A stretch of 64,000 nucleotides of DNA from Bacteroidota bacterium (lineage in GTDB: Bacteria > Bacteroidota > Bacteroidia > Bacteroidales > JAAUTT01), in assembly GCA_030706405.1 (NCBI GenBank), contig JAUZOO010000002.1:129167-193166 (forward strand). Direction: 5' to 3'. The notes below the pieces were generated by a model that did no database searches, was not told the origin of the DNA, and saw only the letters and a program-made list of their open reading frames with translations. The first letter of the stretch is position 1; the number at the start of each line of letters is the position of its first letter. A program made the position numbers and the translations under genes. Positions 17,346 through 25,702 of this stretch are shown in pieces.

Positions 17346-18092
17346 TTATAATTCGGAATCGGATTCACCCGGGAGATGTGAAGTCTCTAAAAAATGTTCA
17401 ATTTCTTCAAACGTTAAAGCTTTAACGTTTGTGATAATGAAATTCTGTTGTAAAAAATCGCCGAACTGATTGCAGTTGTCCACCAACTCTTCAAACAAAT
17501 CATACAGATTTACTTCCATCGAAATTAAAATCTTTATCGTAACAAACCGATCGGAATGATTAATTTCTTCGAGTTCCGCTTCGCATTTTTTAGATAAGAA
17601 AGCCAGTTCGGTTTCGATTATTTTTAGCTGTAAATCGTCGATAGTTGAGCTTTCGTTGGCAAGAAGTACAATAAAATATCGCAGTTTATGCCCTTTCCCT
17701 CCCATTCCGGTGGAGATGACAATCTGGTTTTCTTCGAGTATGGAGCTTTCCATTAACAGTTTGCTTTCCTGAAAAGCCAATGTAGCCCATTCTTTTAATT
17801 CTGGTTCGGGGGCTTGGTGATATTGCTCGAGTATCCGAAAGGCTTCTGTTTTGTCGATGGAAGCCAGACTATTCAATAATATTTTTTTTTCGTCCAAAGA
17901 GGTATCACTGGAAAACAAAGAATCTTTGCGAGCAAGTATTTGGTCTGCATCAACTTTATCTTTAATAGCTTTAGAGGCTTCGTAATATTCTACTTGAATA
18001 TTTAAATCTATCTGTTCCTCAAGAATATTAAGATTCCCTTTAAAGTCCCCGAGTATATCCTGTATTTTTCTAAATAAGTTCTCTTGCTCCAT
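17346..18092 (-). CDS. Uncharacterised 248-residue protein, probably conserved in Bacteroidetes
   Basis: I do not recognise a named domain. The N-terminal third is helical and charged (ILGDFKGNLNILEEQIDL). The middle (ILLNSLASIDKTEAFRILE, then EPELKEWATLAFQESK) has the look of one or two HEAT-like helical repeats. The C-terminal half has a beta-rich stretch with VISTGMGGKGHKLRYFIVLL and a second FVTIKILISMEVNLYDLF strand. No signal peptide or membrane helix is present, so it is likely cytoplasmic. A perfect 24-bp palindrome lies inside the 3' part of its coding sequence. It is convergent with the PUR-type gene. Confidence 0.7.
   Translation of the reverse strand: MEQENLFRKIQDILGDFKGNLNILEEQIDLNIQVEYYEASKAIKDKVDADQILARKDSLFSSDTSLDEKKILLNSLASIDKTEAFRILEQYHQAPEPELKEWATLAFQESKLLMESSILEENQIVISTGMGGKGHKLRYFIVLLANESSTIDDLQLKIIETELAFLSKKCEAELEEINHSDRFVTIKILISMEVNLYDLFEELVDNCNQFGDFLQQNFIITNVKALTFEEIEHFLETSHLPGESDSEL
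17408..17431. repeat. Perfect 24-bp palindrome inside a coding sequence
   Basis: The 12-base half CAAACGTTAAAG is followed immediately by its exact reverse complement, with no spacer. It encodes part of the TNVKALTFEE region of the preceding uncharacterised protein. A chance perfect 24-mer palindrome is uncommon, so it may be a protein-binding dyad or a hairpin in mRNA. Confidence 0.8.
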
Positions 18093-18243
18093 ATTTATTG
18101 TTTGATTTACAGTCTTATAGGTTGTAAATATTTAAAGCTACAGATTTACCCGCACAGAAGCAAAACCTTTATATGTATTGCATCGGACTATAAATCAATT
18201 TACTGACAAATAAGAAACAACTGCAAAATAACAATAAACTTTT

Positions 18244-18275
18244 ATTGACATTTCAAATGGAAACATTTAATATTG
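18244..18275 (+). promoter_or_regulatory. Probable feoAB promoter
   Basis: ATTG at 18244-18247 and TAATATTG at 18268-18275 are separated by 20 bp, approximating the Bacteroidetes TTTG / TAnnTTTG layout with one mismatch in each box. It lies 43 bp upstream of the feoAB ATG. No Fur-type operator could be assigned with confidence. Confidence 0.4.
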
Positions 18276-18318
18276 CAGGTTGTTAAATTATTTAAATTAA
18301 GTTTAAATAAAGAGGTTG

Positions 18319-20847
18319 ATGAAGCTGGCGGATTTGCAAACAGGGGAGTATGGGATTATTACCAAGGTTATGGGAATTGGGGCATTCCGCAAACGAATCA
18401 TGGAAATGGGGTTTATCAAGGGCAAGAAGGTTTACGTTGTAAAAAATGCCCCGCTAAACGATCCTGTCGAATATAACATAATGGGTTACGAAGTTTCGTT
18501 GCGCCGTTCTGAGGCTAACCTTATCGAAGTTATTTCGTTACAGGAAGCCCGCCGACTTGAACCGGAGAGTTTGAGCAGTACTTACAACGGTGTGTTTACG
18601 GAAGAAAAACTGCGTAAAACGGCTCTTGAGAAAGGTAAAACCATTGAAGTGGTGATGGTTGGTAATCCTAACGCAGGAAAGACTACCATTTTTAATATTG
18701 CCTCCAATTCGCGTGAGCATGTTGGTAATTATTCGGGCGTTACCGTCGATTCCAAGACTGCCAGCGTAAACTATAAAGGATATACCTTTAATCTTACCGA
18801 TCTTCCCGGAACATATTCGCTTACAGCATATTCGCCTGAAGAAATTTATGTTCGTAAATACATTGCCGAAAATCATCCCGATGTGGTTGTCAACGTGGTG
18901 GATGCATCCAACCTTGAGCGGAACTTGTACCTCACCACCCAGCTTATTGATATGGACGTGAAGGTGGTGATGGCTCTTAATATGTACGACGAGCTGCTAC
19001 AGAAAGGTCACGTGTTTGATTATCAAAACATGGGGCAGATGATCGGTATTCCTATCGTTCCTACGATTGGTTCCAAAGGCAAAGGTATTCCCGAGCTTCT
19101 TAACAAGGTTATCAACCTTTATAACGATAAAGACAAGACCCGCCGGCATGTTCATATTAACTATGGAGAGGACGTTGAAAAATCTATACTTAAGCTTCGT
19201 TCTAGGATTAAAGCGGATGTGAATCATGACGTTACCCTCAATTTTTCGTCGCGTTTTTTGGCTGTTAAACTGCTTGAAAATGATCCGGACGTACATCAAA
19301 CCCTTTCGGTTTGTAATAATTATCCTGAAATAAAAATGCTGGCCGCTCAGGAAAGCAAACGTCTCCAATCAGTTTTTGGAGAGGATAGCGAAACCATTAT
19401 TACCGACGCCAAATATGGGTTTATAGCAGGCGCGCTGAAAGAAACTTATCAGGGAAAGTTTCGTACTGGAAAGATAAAATCTGTCATTATCGACCGCTTT
19501 CTTACCAATAAATACTGGGGGTTTCCGATATTTTTGTTTCTGCTTTGGACTATGTTTGAAGTAACATTCTCGCTTGGACAATATCCGAAGGATTGGATAG
19601 AACAAGGCGTTGGTCTGCTTTCTCAGCAATTGCATCACTATTTTCCGGATGGCTCGCTGAAAGATTTGCTATCCGATGGAATTATCGGCGGGGTAGGGGG
19701 CGTGCTCGTCTTTCTTCCTAACATTTTGATTTTGTTCTTTTTTATATCCATTATGGAAGATTCAGGGTATATGGCCCGGGCAGCTTTTATTATGGATAAG
19801 ATAATGCATAAAGTCGGGCTTCACGGAAAATCGTTTATTCCGCTCATCATGGGCTTTGGCTGTAATGTGCCTGCCGTGATGGCTACCCGCACTATTGAAA
19901 ATCGTACCAGTCGACTGGTAACCATGCTCATTAATCCATTGTTTTCATGTAGCGCACGGCTTCCGGTTTATGTATTGATAATATCTGCCTTTGCCCCGAA
20001 ATATCCGGGGTTGATACTCTTTTCCATTTATATTTTCGGAATTGTGTTGGCTGCTATTATGGCATTGATATTTAGAAAATTTATATTTCGTCGTAACGAA
20101 GTGCCTTTTGTGATGGAACTTCCGCCTTACCGCGTTCCCAACCCTCGCTCAACTGTTATGCACACCTGGCATAAAGGGCAACAATATCTGAGGAAGATGG
20201 GCGGTGTTATCCTAACGGCATCCGTGATTATTTGGGCGTTGGGGTATTTTCCACGGAATGCGGAAAATGCTAAAGTCTTTGATAATAAGGTTATTTCCAT
20301 CGAAAATACATATCTGCAAAAAGCTTCACAAGAAAATAATATACAAACGGTTTCTCAGTTGAAAAAAGAAAAACAACAACTTGTAAATGAGGTTGTTGCT
20401 CAAAAGGAAGCCAATCGTCAGATGAATTCGTATGCCGGTCGTATCGGTCGTTTTATTGAGCCGGTAATGGCTCCGCTTGGTTTCGACTGGCGTATGAGTG
20501 TGAGCCTTCTCTCGGGTATTGCTGCCAAAGAGGTGATTATTAGCACGATGGGTATTCTTTATCAGGCAGATAAGAATGATAATAGTAATCATCAGTTAAT
20601 ACATAGGTTACAAGAACAGAAATATGAATCGGGTACTCATGTTGGTCGGAAAATATTTAATCCGTTAACCGCCCTTTCTTTTTTGACGTTTATTTTGATC
20701 TATTTTCCATGTGTGGCAGTAGTCACGGCCATTGGTAATGAATCTGGCAGTTGGAAAATTGCTGCTTTTGAGGTTGGATACACCACCGTTCTAGCATGGT
20801 TTTTGTCGTTTCTGATATATCAGGGAGGAACTCTAATTTTTGGATGA
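18319..20847 (+). CDS. feoB: FeoA-FeoB fusion, ferrous iron transporter
   Basis: An 842-residue fusion starting at ATG 18319 (MKLADLQTG); TTG at 18316 is rejected. An SH3-like FeoA domain covers residues 1-75 (GIGAFRKRIMEMGFIKGKKV). The FeoB G domain has G1 GNPNAGKTTIFN (about 115), G3 DLPGTYSL and G4 ALNMYDE. The membrane part contains the two gate regions, including MGFGCNVPAVMATRTI and GIAAKEVIISTMG. It imports Fe2+ across the inner membrane with GTP-dependent control. The FeoA-FeoB fusion is common in Bacteroidetes. A small Cys-rich partner follows directly. Confidence 0.95.
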   Translation: MKLADLQTGEYGIITKVMGIGAFRKRIMEMGFIKGKKVYVVKNAPLNDPVEYNIMGYEVSLRRSEANLIEVISLQEARRLEPESLSSTYNGVFTEEKLRKTALEKGKTIEVVMVGNPNAGKTTIFNIASNSREHVGNYSGVTVDSKTASVNYKGYTFNLTDLPGTYSLTAYSPEEIYVRKYIAENHPDVVVNVVDASNLERNLYLTTQLIDMDVKVVMALNMYDELLQKGHVFDYQNMGQMIGIPIVPTIGSKGKGIPELLNKVINLYNDKDKTRRHVHINYGEDVEKSILKLRSRIKADVNHDVTLNFSSRFLAVKLLENDPDVHQTLSVCNNYPEIKMLAAQESKRLQSVFGEDSETIITDAKYGFIAGALKETYQGKFRTGKIKSVIIDRFLTNKYWGFPIFLFLLWTMFEVTFSLGQYPKDWIEQGVGLLSQQLHHYFPDGSLKDLLSDGIIGGVGGVLVFLPNILILFFFISIMEDSGYMARAAFIMDKIMHKVGLHGKSFIPLIMGFGCNVPAVMATRTIENRTSRLVTMLINPLFSCSARLPVYVLIISAFAPKYPGLILFSIYIFGIVLAAIMALIFRKFIFRRNEVPFVMELPPYRVPNPRSTVMHTWHKGQQYLRKMGGVILTASVIIWALGYFPRNAENAKVFDNKVISIENTYLQKASQENNIQTVSQLKKEKQQLVNEVVAQKEANRQMNSYAGRIGRFIEPVMAPLGFDWRMSVSLLSGIAAKEVIISTMGILYQADKNDNSNHQLIHRLQEQKYESGTHVGRKIFNPLTALSFLTFILIYFPCVAVVTAIGNESGSWKIAAFEVGYTTVLAWFLSFLIYQGGTLIFG

Positions 20848-20848
20848 T

Positions 20849-21013
20849 ATGGTACAGGATGTCATTGTTTTAGCGTTGATAATTGCAGCAGTTTTGAATG
20901 TTATAATTCATGGTGTCAAGTTGGTTTCTAGTAAAGCTGGAACCAATTCCGCATGTGGTACGTGTGGCCACTGCGATTTAAAGAAAACCATAATCAAACA
21001 TGGAGCAAGCTGA
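20849..21013 (+). CDS. FeoB-associated Cys-rich small membrane protein
   Basis: A 54-residue gene, ATG 20849 to TGA 21013, starting 1 bp after the feoB stop codon and overlapping the next gene by 14 bp. It has one N-terminal membrane helix (VIVLALIIAAVLNVIIHGV) and a Cys-rich tail ACGTCGHCDLKK with three cysteines. This fits the FeoB-associated Cys-rich family, proposed to support FeoB function (FeoC-like role or metal/redox). Its position makes the call strong despite its size. The exact biochemical role is unknown. Confidence 0.85.
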   Translation: MVQDVIVLALIIAAVLNVIIHGVKLVSSKAGTNSACGTCGHCDLKKTIIKHGAS

Positions 21014-21683
21014 TTTTTGGGTTAATATCCACGCACATCAAGTTTTAAACATTCAAAGTATAACGGTATTGAATGTTTATACAGGTGCAGAATGGGATTT
21101 AGAACTGAGTCGGGATTTTTTTGCTGACGATATTGTGTTTTATTCCGTAGGCATTCATCCCTGGAATATTGGAAAATTGGAAAATCAAAGTCAAACGCTT
21201 AATCAGCTTGCCGCACATCCTAAAGTCATTGCCATTGGCGAATGTGGGTTTGATATTAATACGCTATCCCCTTTATCTTTGCAGGAAACTGTTTTCAGGC
21301 AGCATATTGAGTTATCCGAAGCGTTGCATAAACCTCTTATCATACATTGTGTCAGAGCATTTAATGAGTTAATACGAATTCGGAAAGAGTCGCGGTCTGT
21401 TCAACCTTGGATTGTTCACGGGTTTAATGCAAATGAGACAATTGCGCACCAATGTCTTCAGCATAATATGTTGCTATCGTTTGGAAAAAGTTTGTTGAAT
21501 GAAAATTCAAAAGCCGCAGTTGTGGCTCGCTGGATTCCTGAATCGGAGGTGTTTTTGGAAACCGATGATACGGATTTGGATATTCTGCTGATTTATAAGG
21601 CTTATGCTTCAATAAAACAGGTTTCTGTTGATAAATTAAAAATTATTATTGCCGATAATTTTTGTAAATATTTTAAGATTTAG
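21000..21683 (+). CDS. TatD family metal-dependent hydrolase
   Basis: A 227-residue TIM-barrel type hydrolase. Metal-ligand motifs are NIHAHQV (H11, H13), GECGFD with its Glu, PLIIHCVRAFNELI and LETDDTD near the C-terminus. TatD proteins are 3'-5' exonucleases or DNases acting on DNA ends and in quality control. The opening differs from the usual IDTHCHL, and a slightly short C-terminus is seen (typical about 250-260 residues). It overlaps the Cys-rich gene by 14 bp, so translational coupling is likely. The role in this operon is not obvious. Confidence 0.82.
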   Translation: MEQADFWVNIHAHQVLNIQSITVLNVYTGAEWDLELSRDFFADDIVFYSVGIHPWNIGKLENQSQTLNQLAAHPKVIAIGECGFDINTLSPLSLQETVFRQHIELSEALHKPLIIHCVRAFNELIRIRKESRSVQPWIVHGFNANETIAHQCLQHNMLLSFGKSLLNENSKAAVVARWIPESEVFLETDDTDLDILLIYKAYASIKQVSVDKLKIIIADNFCKYFKI

Positions 21684-21727
21684 TTTTATAATAATCATAT
21701 TATTAGCTTGTTATAAATAGATAACGG

Positions 21728-22477
21728 ATGCAGCAAATAGATTGGCTTTCACGTACTGAACTTTTGGTAGGTCCTGAGAAAATTAAAAAATTAAAAAAAT
21801 CGCATGTATTGATTGTAGGGCTTGGCGGAGTTGGAGGATATGCTGCAGAAATGATATGCCGTGCCGGAGTTGGCCGGATGACCATTGTTGATGGCGACTC
21901 AGTGAATGCCTCGAACCGCAATCGTCAACTTATAGCTTTGACCAGTACTACCGGAAAACCCAAAGCGTTGGTGCTAGCCGACCGTTTAAAGGATATTAAT
22001 CCCGACATTAAACTCACTGTTATTGAAGAATTTATTCGTGATGAGGCCATGAATGATATTCTTCAGGAAAAGTACGATTACGTGGTCGATGCTATCGATA
22101 CCTTGTCGCCCAAGATTTATTTAATTTATCATAGTATTCAAAATAATCTCCGTATTGTAAGTTCCATGGGCGCAGGTGGCAAGTTTGCTCCTGAGTTGGT
22201 GCATATCGACGATATTTCTAAGTCACACAATTGTAAATTGGCTTATGTGCTACGTAAACGCCTTCGGAAGCTTGGTATAAGCTCTGGCTTTAAAGTGGTT
22301 TATTCGAAAGAATTGGTTGACAAAGAAAATGTTATTCCGTGCGATGATGAGCCAAATAAGAAATCGATAATTGGCACTATAAGCTATATGCCCCCGGTAT
22401 TTGGCTGTTTCATTGCTTCTATAGTGATTAGAGATTTACTTGAAGATGCAGCCGAACCCAAACTAACTGAATTATAA
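21728..22477 (+). CDS. tcdA: tRNA threonylcarbamoyladenosine dehydratase
   Basis: A 249-residue ThiF/E1-like protein. The nucleotide-binding loop is GLGGVGGYAAEMICRAGVG, the substrate-contact region is VNASNRNRQLI, and YDYVVDAIDTLSPK carries the catalytic region. The GLGGVG and RNRQ motifs with LARTE-type opening LSRTELLVGPE identify the TcdA (CsdL) branch, which cyclises t6A to ct6A at tRNA position 37. Length is normal. Together with TatD and the following MutS-like gene, it forms a plus-strand run. Confidence 0.85.
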   Translation: MQQIDWLSRTELLVGPEKIKKLKKSHVLIVGLGGVGGYAAEMICRAGVGRMTIVDGDSVNASNRNRQLIALTSTTGKPKALVLADRLKDINPDIKLTVIEEFIRDEAMNDILQEKYDYVVDAIDTLSPKIYLIYHSIQNNLRIVSSMGAGGKFAPELVHIDDISKSHNCKLAYVLRKRLRKLGISSGFKVVYSKELVDKENVIPCDDEPNKKSIIGTISYMPPVFGCFIASIVIRDLLEDAAEPKLTEL

Positions 22478-22478
22478 T

Positions 22479-24257
22479 ATGACCCCGCATTGTTATTATC
22501 AGGAACGTGTTGATGTTTTTCAAAAATCGTTGGATGTTATTCTGAAAAGTGAAAAAAAGTATTCCGTATTGCGCCTCGTTTCATTCTTGGGAACTTGGAT
22601 GCTGTTTTATTTCATTTTTAATCTGAATGTTACGTTGGCGTTTGTGCTACTTGGCTTGGGACTTGTTGTTTTTGCTTTTATTTTGAAGACGCATTTTAAA
22701 CTGACCCGGCAAAAACAACATTATCAAATTCTTTTGAATATCAATTTAAAAGAAATAAAAAGTCTTGACGGTGATTTTTTTGGTTTTGCAGACGGAACGG
22801 AGTTCTGCGATAAAAATCATCCGTACAGTTCTGATTTGGATATTTTTGGGAAGGCTTCGCTTTTTCAGGCTGTCAACCGTACCACAAGCAATCCTGGTAA
22901 AGTAAAATTGGCAAGCTGGCTCAACCAACCTGCCGAAATAGCCGAAATTAACCGGAGACAGCCAGCTGTTGCGGAGTTGAAAGAAGCTTCCGAATGGCGT
23001 CAACAGCTTATGACCATTGGGTATAAGTATGCTGATGCCTACAATAATCCAGAAACTATACTTGACTGGGTGGTGAAGAAACCGCAATTTTTGCATAAAA
23101 AATATTTGCCATGGCTGATCAATGCGCTGTCAGTCCTACTGTTTTTGCCTGTCGTATTAAGACTCCCGTCGGGATATTTTCTTTTAGGAGTCGTTGTTAA
23201 TCTTAGTTTTTATTATCTATTTATAAATAAAATAAATAAGATTCATCAGGATGTTTCTAAGACTATAGATTTGTTAAAAGCGTATAGCGAAATAGTTGTT
23301 ATTATTGAAAATAAAACGTTTAAATCTGAAAAATTAGTTTACCTGCAAGCTAAATTTTCAGCTAATGGAGAGAAGGCATCCGAACAAATTCGAAGACTTT
23401 CCGGCATCGTAAACCGGCTTGATTTTCGGCTTAATATTATCGTAGTAGCTTTCTTAAATATTTTTTTGTTGTGGGATATTCGTCAAATCCTGCAACTAGA
23501 GAAATGGCAGCAGCGCAACCAGACAAATATTAAGGCCTGGTTTGACGCTATGGCTGAATTTGAGGCGTTGTGCAGTCTGGCTAATGTTGGTTATAATAAT
23601 CCGGAGTGGATTTTTCCGAATGTTTTGTCCGACCATTTCAGGCTAAGTGCCGTCAATATTGGTCATCCACTTATTCCGGCAAACCGGCGGGTCAGTAATT
23701 CAATCGAAATTAAGGATACCGGCAAGGTGGTATTGGTTACAGGATCTAATATGTCGGGCAAAAGTACTTTTTTGCGAACTTGTGGTGTAAATATCGTTAT
23801 GGCTATGGCTGGAGCCCCGGTTTGTGCACAAAAGTTTGAGGTGTCGCATGTGATGGTGTATACCAGTATGCGGATTATTGATTCGCTCGACGAAAATACC
23901 TCTTCATTTTATGCCGAATTGAAGCGTTTGGCGGGTATTATCCAAACTATTGAGCGAAAGGATAAAGTCTTTCTTTTGCTTGACGAGATTCTGCGAGGTA
24001 CCAATTCCAACGACCGGCATATAGGGTCGGTAGCCCTCATCAATCAACTTATAAAGCACCGGGCAGCAGGCATCATTGCCACACACGATCTGGCATTATC
24101 GCAGCTCAAAGATGAATTTCCGTCTGAAATAGATAATTACAATTTTGACGTGAAGGTAGAGAATGATGAACTGTTTTTCGATTACCGGCTAAACCTTGGA
24201 ATCTGTAAAAGCTTGAATGCATCTATTTTAATGAAGAAAATGGGAATTGAGATATAA
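22479..24257 (+). CDS. Membrane-associated MutS-family ATPase
   Basis: A 592-residue protein with two hydrophobic helices near the N-terminus (about 35-75) and a further hydrophobic pair (about 215-255). The MutS clamp/lever part is degenerate. The C-terminal ABC-type ATPase is intact: Walker A VTGSNMSGKSTFLRT (about 418-432), ENTSSFYAELKRLAGI as the signature-like helix, Walker B VFLLLDEILRGTNSNDR and the THD switch (IIATHDLALSQL). No mismatch-recognition N-domain is present. This is the Bacteroidetes membrane MutS-like branch. The function is unknown; a role in repair is inferred only from the ATPase. Confidence 0.85.
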   Translation: MTPHCYYQERVDVFQKSLDVILKSEKKYSVLRLVSFLGTWMLFYFIFNLNVTLAFVLLGLGLVVFAFILKTHFKLTRQKQHYQILLNINLKEIKSLDGDFFGFADGTEFCDKNHPYSSDLDIFGKASLFQAVNRTTSNPGKVKLASWLNQPAEIAEINRRQPAVAELKEASEWRQQLMTIGYKYADAYNNPETILDWVVKKPQFLHKKYLPWLINALSVLLFLPVVLRLPSGYFLLGVVVNLSFYYLFINKINKIHQDVSKTIDLLKAYSEIVVIIENKTFKSEKLVYLQAKFSANGEKASEQIRRLSGIVNRLDFRLNIIVVAFLNIFLLWDIRQILQLEKWQQRNQTNIKAWFDAMAEFEALCSLANVGYNNPEWIFPNVLSDHFRLSAVNIGHPLIPANRRVSNSIEIKDTGKVVLVTGSNMSGKSTFLRTCGVNIVMAMAGAPVCAQKFEVSHVMVYTSMRIIDSLDENTSSFYAELKRLAGIIQTIERKDKVFLLLDEILRGTNSNDRHIGSVALINQLIKHRAAGIIATHDLALSQLKDEFPSEIDNYNFDVKVENDELFFDYRLNLGICKSLNASILMKKMGIEI

Positions 24258-24299
24258 AAACAACGGGCGTTTTCCTATAACGAAAAACGCCCGTTGTTT
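24258..24299. terminator. Bidirectional intrinsic terminator
   Basis: AAACAACGGGCGTTTT at 24258-24273 pairs perfectly with AAAACGCCCGTTGTTT at 24284-24299. It sits right after the MutS-like stop and before the convergent RRM gene, so it serves both strands. Confidence 0.9.
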
Positions 24300-24314
24300 C
24301 ATAAGGCTATTGAT

Positions 24315-24569
24315 TTAAACCGCCTCTTTTTTTGGATTAGCCCTGCTTACTTTAACTTTTCTGCCGCCCAGATCCTGACTGTTTAAGGCCTCAATGGCTG
24401 TAAGCTCATCAGCTTCGTTGTGCATTTCTACGAAACCATAGCCTTTTGAGCGCTTCGTTTTTTTGTCGATGATCACCTTTGCCGATTCAACCGGCCCGAA
24501 CTCCTGAAATACGTCTATCAGATTCTGTTCTTTCATGGTGTACGGAATGTTACCAATGTAGATAGTCAT
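24315..24569 (-). CDS. RRM RNA-binding protein
   Basis: Start chosen at ATG 24569 (MTIYIGNIPY), giving 84 residues; the frame extends 11 residues upstream but the shorter form matches the family. RNP2 is IYIGNI (3-8), RNP1 is KGYGFVEM (42-49), and the basic C-terminal tail is KVKVSRANPKKEAV. A single RRM binds single-stranded RNA. Small single-RRM proteins of this type are numerous in Bacteroidetes and are often cold-responsive, which here is inference. It sits convergent to the MutS-like gene across a strong terminator. Confidence 0.9.
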   Translation of the reverse strand: MTIYIGNIPYTMKEQNLIDVFQEFGPVESAKVIIDKKTKRSKGYGFVEMHNEADELTAIEALNSQDLGGRKVKVSRANPKKEAV

Positions 24570-24892
24570 AAGTGAGAGATTAAGAATTAGATCGTAAAAC
24601 AAGATACTAATTAATTCTTAAAAAAGCAATCGTTGTAAGCTTTTGTGACAAAAGTGTGATTATTGGGTATGAACTAATTAATATTGACCATTAAATTACT
24701 GCCCTGGCTTAAAAAATGAGTACAATGTTCAATTAATCAATTATTTAATTATTTTAGCATTAATAATGAATACTTTTGAAAGAGTTTGGGATATATTTTC
24801 TAATTTTAAAGGCCCTGCATTATTGCAATGTATTGAACTATAATAGTTTAGCTATGATATTTTTCAGGTGGCGATAAAACACTAAAAATCTG
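24570..24892. other. Intergenic region with divergent promoters and a dyad
   Basis: This 323-bp AT-rich gap separates the RRM gene (minus) and a lipoprotein gene (plus). A 15-bp dyad CTTTTGTGACAAAAG occurs at 24640-24654 and lies upstream of the RRM gene. On the minus strand an ATTG box, 20 bp and TATCTTGT are arranged like a Bacteroidetes promoter. No coding frame is visible. Confidence 0.4.
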
Positions 24893-25630
24893 ATGTTTAG
24901 ATGCATGTTTCAATCTGATGGTCTTATAAATTTTAAGAAACTATCGGTATTTAAAAGTAAAGTCGCCATTCTAATTCTGTTGATTATTACCTCTTTAGGG
25001 TGTAGGAGTCATAATCATAAAGTATTGAAGGACGGGATAATTCTGTTCGACGTTGATTATACTACCAACCATCCTTCGCGTAACTATCCAGTACGGTTGC
25101 TTCCGAGATCAATGGAAATGAAATTTAACCAGAATTTTATCTCTTATACCTTAAAAGATGGGGTTGGACTGTTTAATTTAAGTACTATTTCTAATTTGAA
25201 GGAGCGAACCACAACTGTTCTTATCAAGGTATTTGATAAAAAATATGTTTATACAGGCCCAATTGAGGATGGTTCTATTTTTTTTCGCAGGGCTAATCCT
25301 TATACCGTCATTTCGGGCAAGGATACCATACGGTTGTCCGGAATTCTTTGTCAAAAGGCACGTGTAACCGATACCATGTCGCACCGGACGTTTGAAGTTG
25401 CATATGTCGAAGGGGTTGACATAGACAATATAAATGAATATACGCCTTATAAAGATATTGACGGCTTATTAATGAAGTTTGTGGTTCAAATGGAAAATTT
25501 GGAAATTCTGTTTACTGCAAAAAGGTATATAGAGAAAGAAGTTCCGGATCAGGCTTTTGTAATTCCGGATGGCTATAAATTTATATCTAAGGAACAGACA
25601 ATAAAAATTATTTCTTCACTGTTACCTTGA
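24893..25630 (+). CDS. Uncharacterised lipoprotein
   Basis: A 245-residue protein. A positively charged start with a hydrophobic helix (KVAILILLIITSLGC) ends in a lipobox cysteine (C37). The mature part is beta-rich: ILFDVDYTTNHPSRNYPVRLLPRSMEMKF-type strands, VLIKVFDKKYVYTG and ISGKDTIRLSGILCQKARV. The arrangement resembles the DUF4412/GLPGLI-like lipoproteins that fold as a LolA-like half-barrel, but I could not confirm a family. It sits 72 bp before ftsK, with its own apparent transcription. Confidence 0.65.
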   Translation: MFRCMFQSDGLINFKKLSVFKSKVAILILLIITSLGCRSHNHKVLKDGIILFDVDYTTNHPSRNYPVRLLPRSMEMKFNQNFISYTLKDGVGLFNLSTISNLKERTTTVLIKVFDKKYVYTGPIEDGSIFFRRANPYTVISGKDTIRLSGILCQKARVTDTMSHRTFEVAYVEGVDIDNINEYTPYKDIDGLLMKFVVQMENLEILFTAKRYIEKEVPDQAFVIPDGYKFISKEQTIKIISSLLP

Positions 25631-25638
25631 AAAGTGGT

Positions 25639-25668
25639 TTTGAAATATCGGCCTTAAAGCTAATTTTG
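25639..25668 (+). promoter_or_regulatory. Bacteroidetes-type promoter for ftsK
   Basis: TTTG at 25639-25642 and TAATTTTG at 25661-25668 are exact -33 and -7 consensus matches separated by 18 bp. The ATG at 25703 lies 35 bp downstream of the -7 box, leaving a short leader. Confidence 0.6.
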
Positions 25669-25702
25669 CACTCAATACGTTATTCTTTTAAAAAAGCGGC
25701 TG

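Noticed and set aside
18273-18476. 67-residue open frame overlapping feoAB
   Set aside because: It overlaps the FeoA domain in another frame, is low complexity and has no family match.
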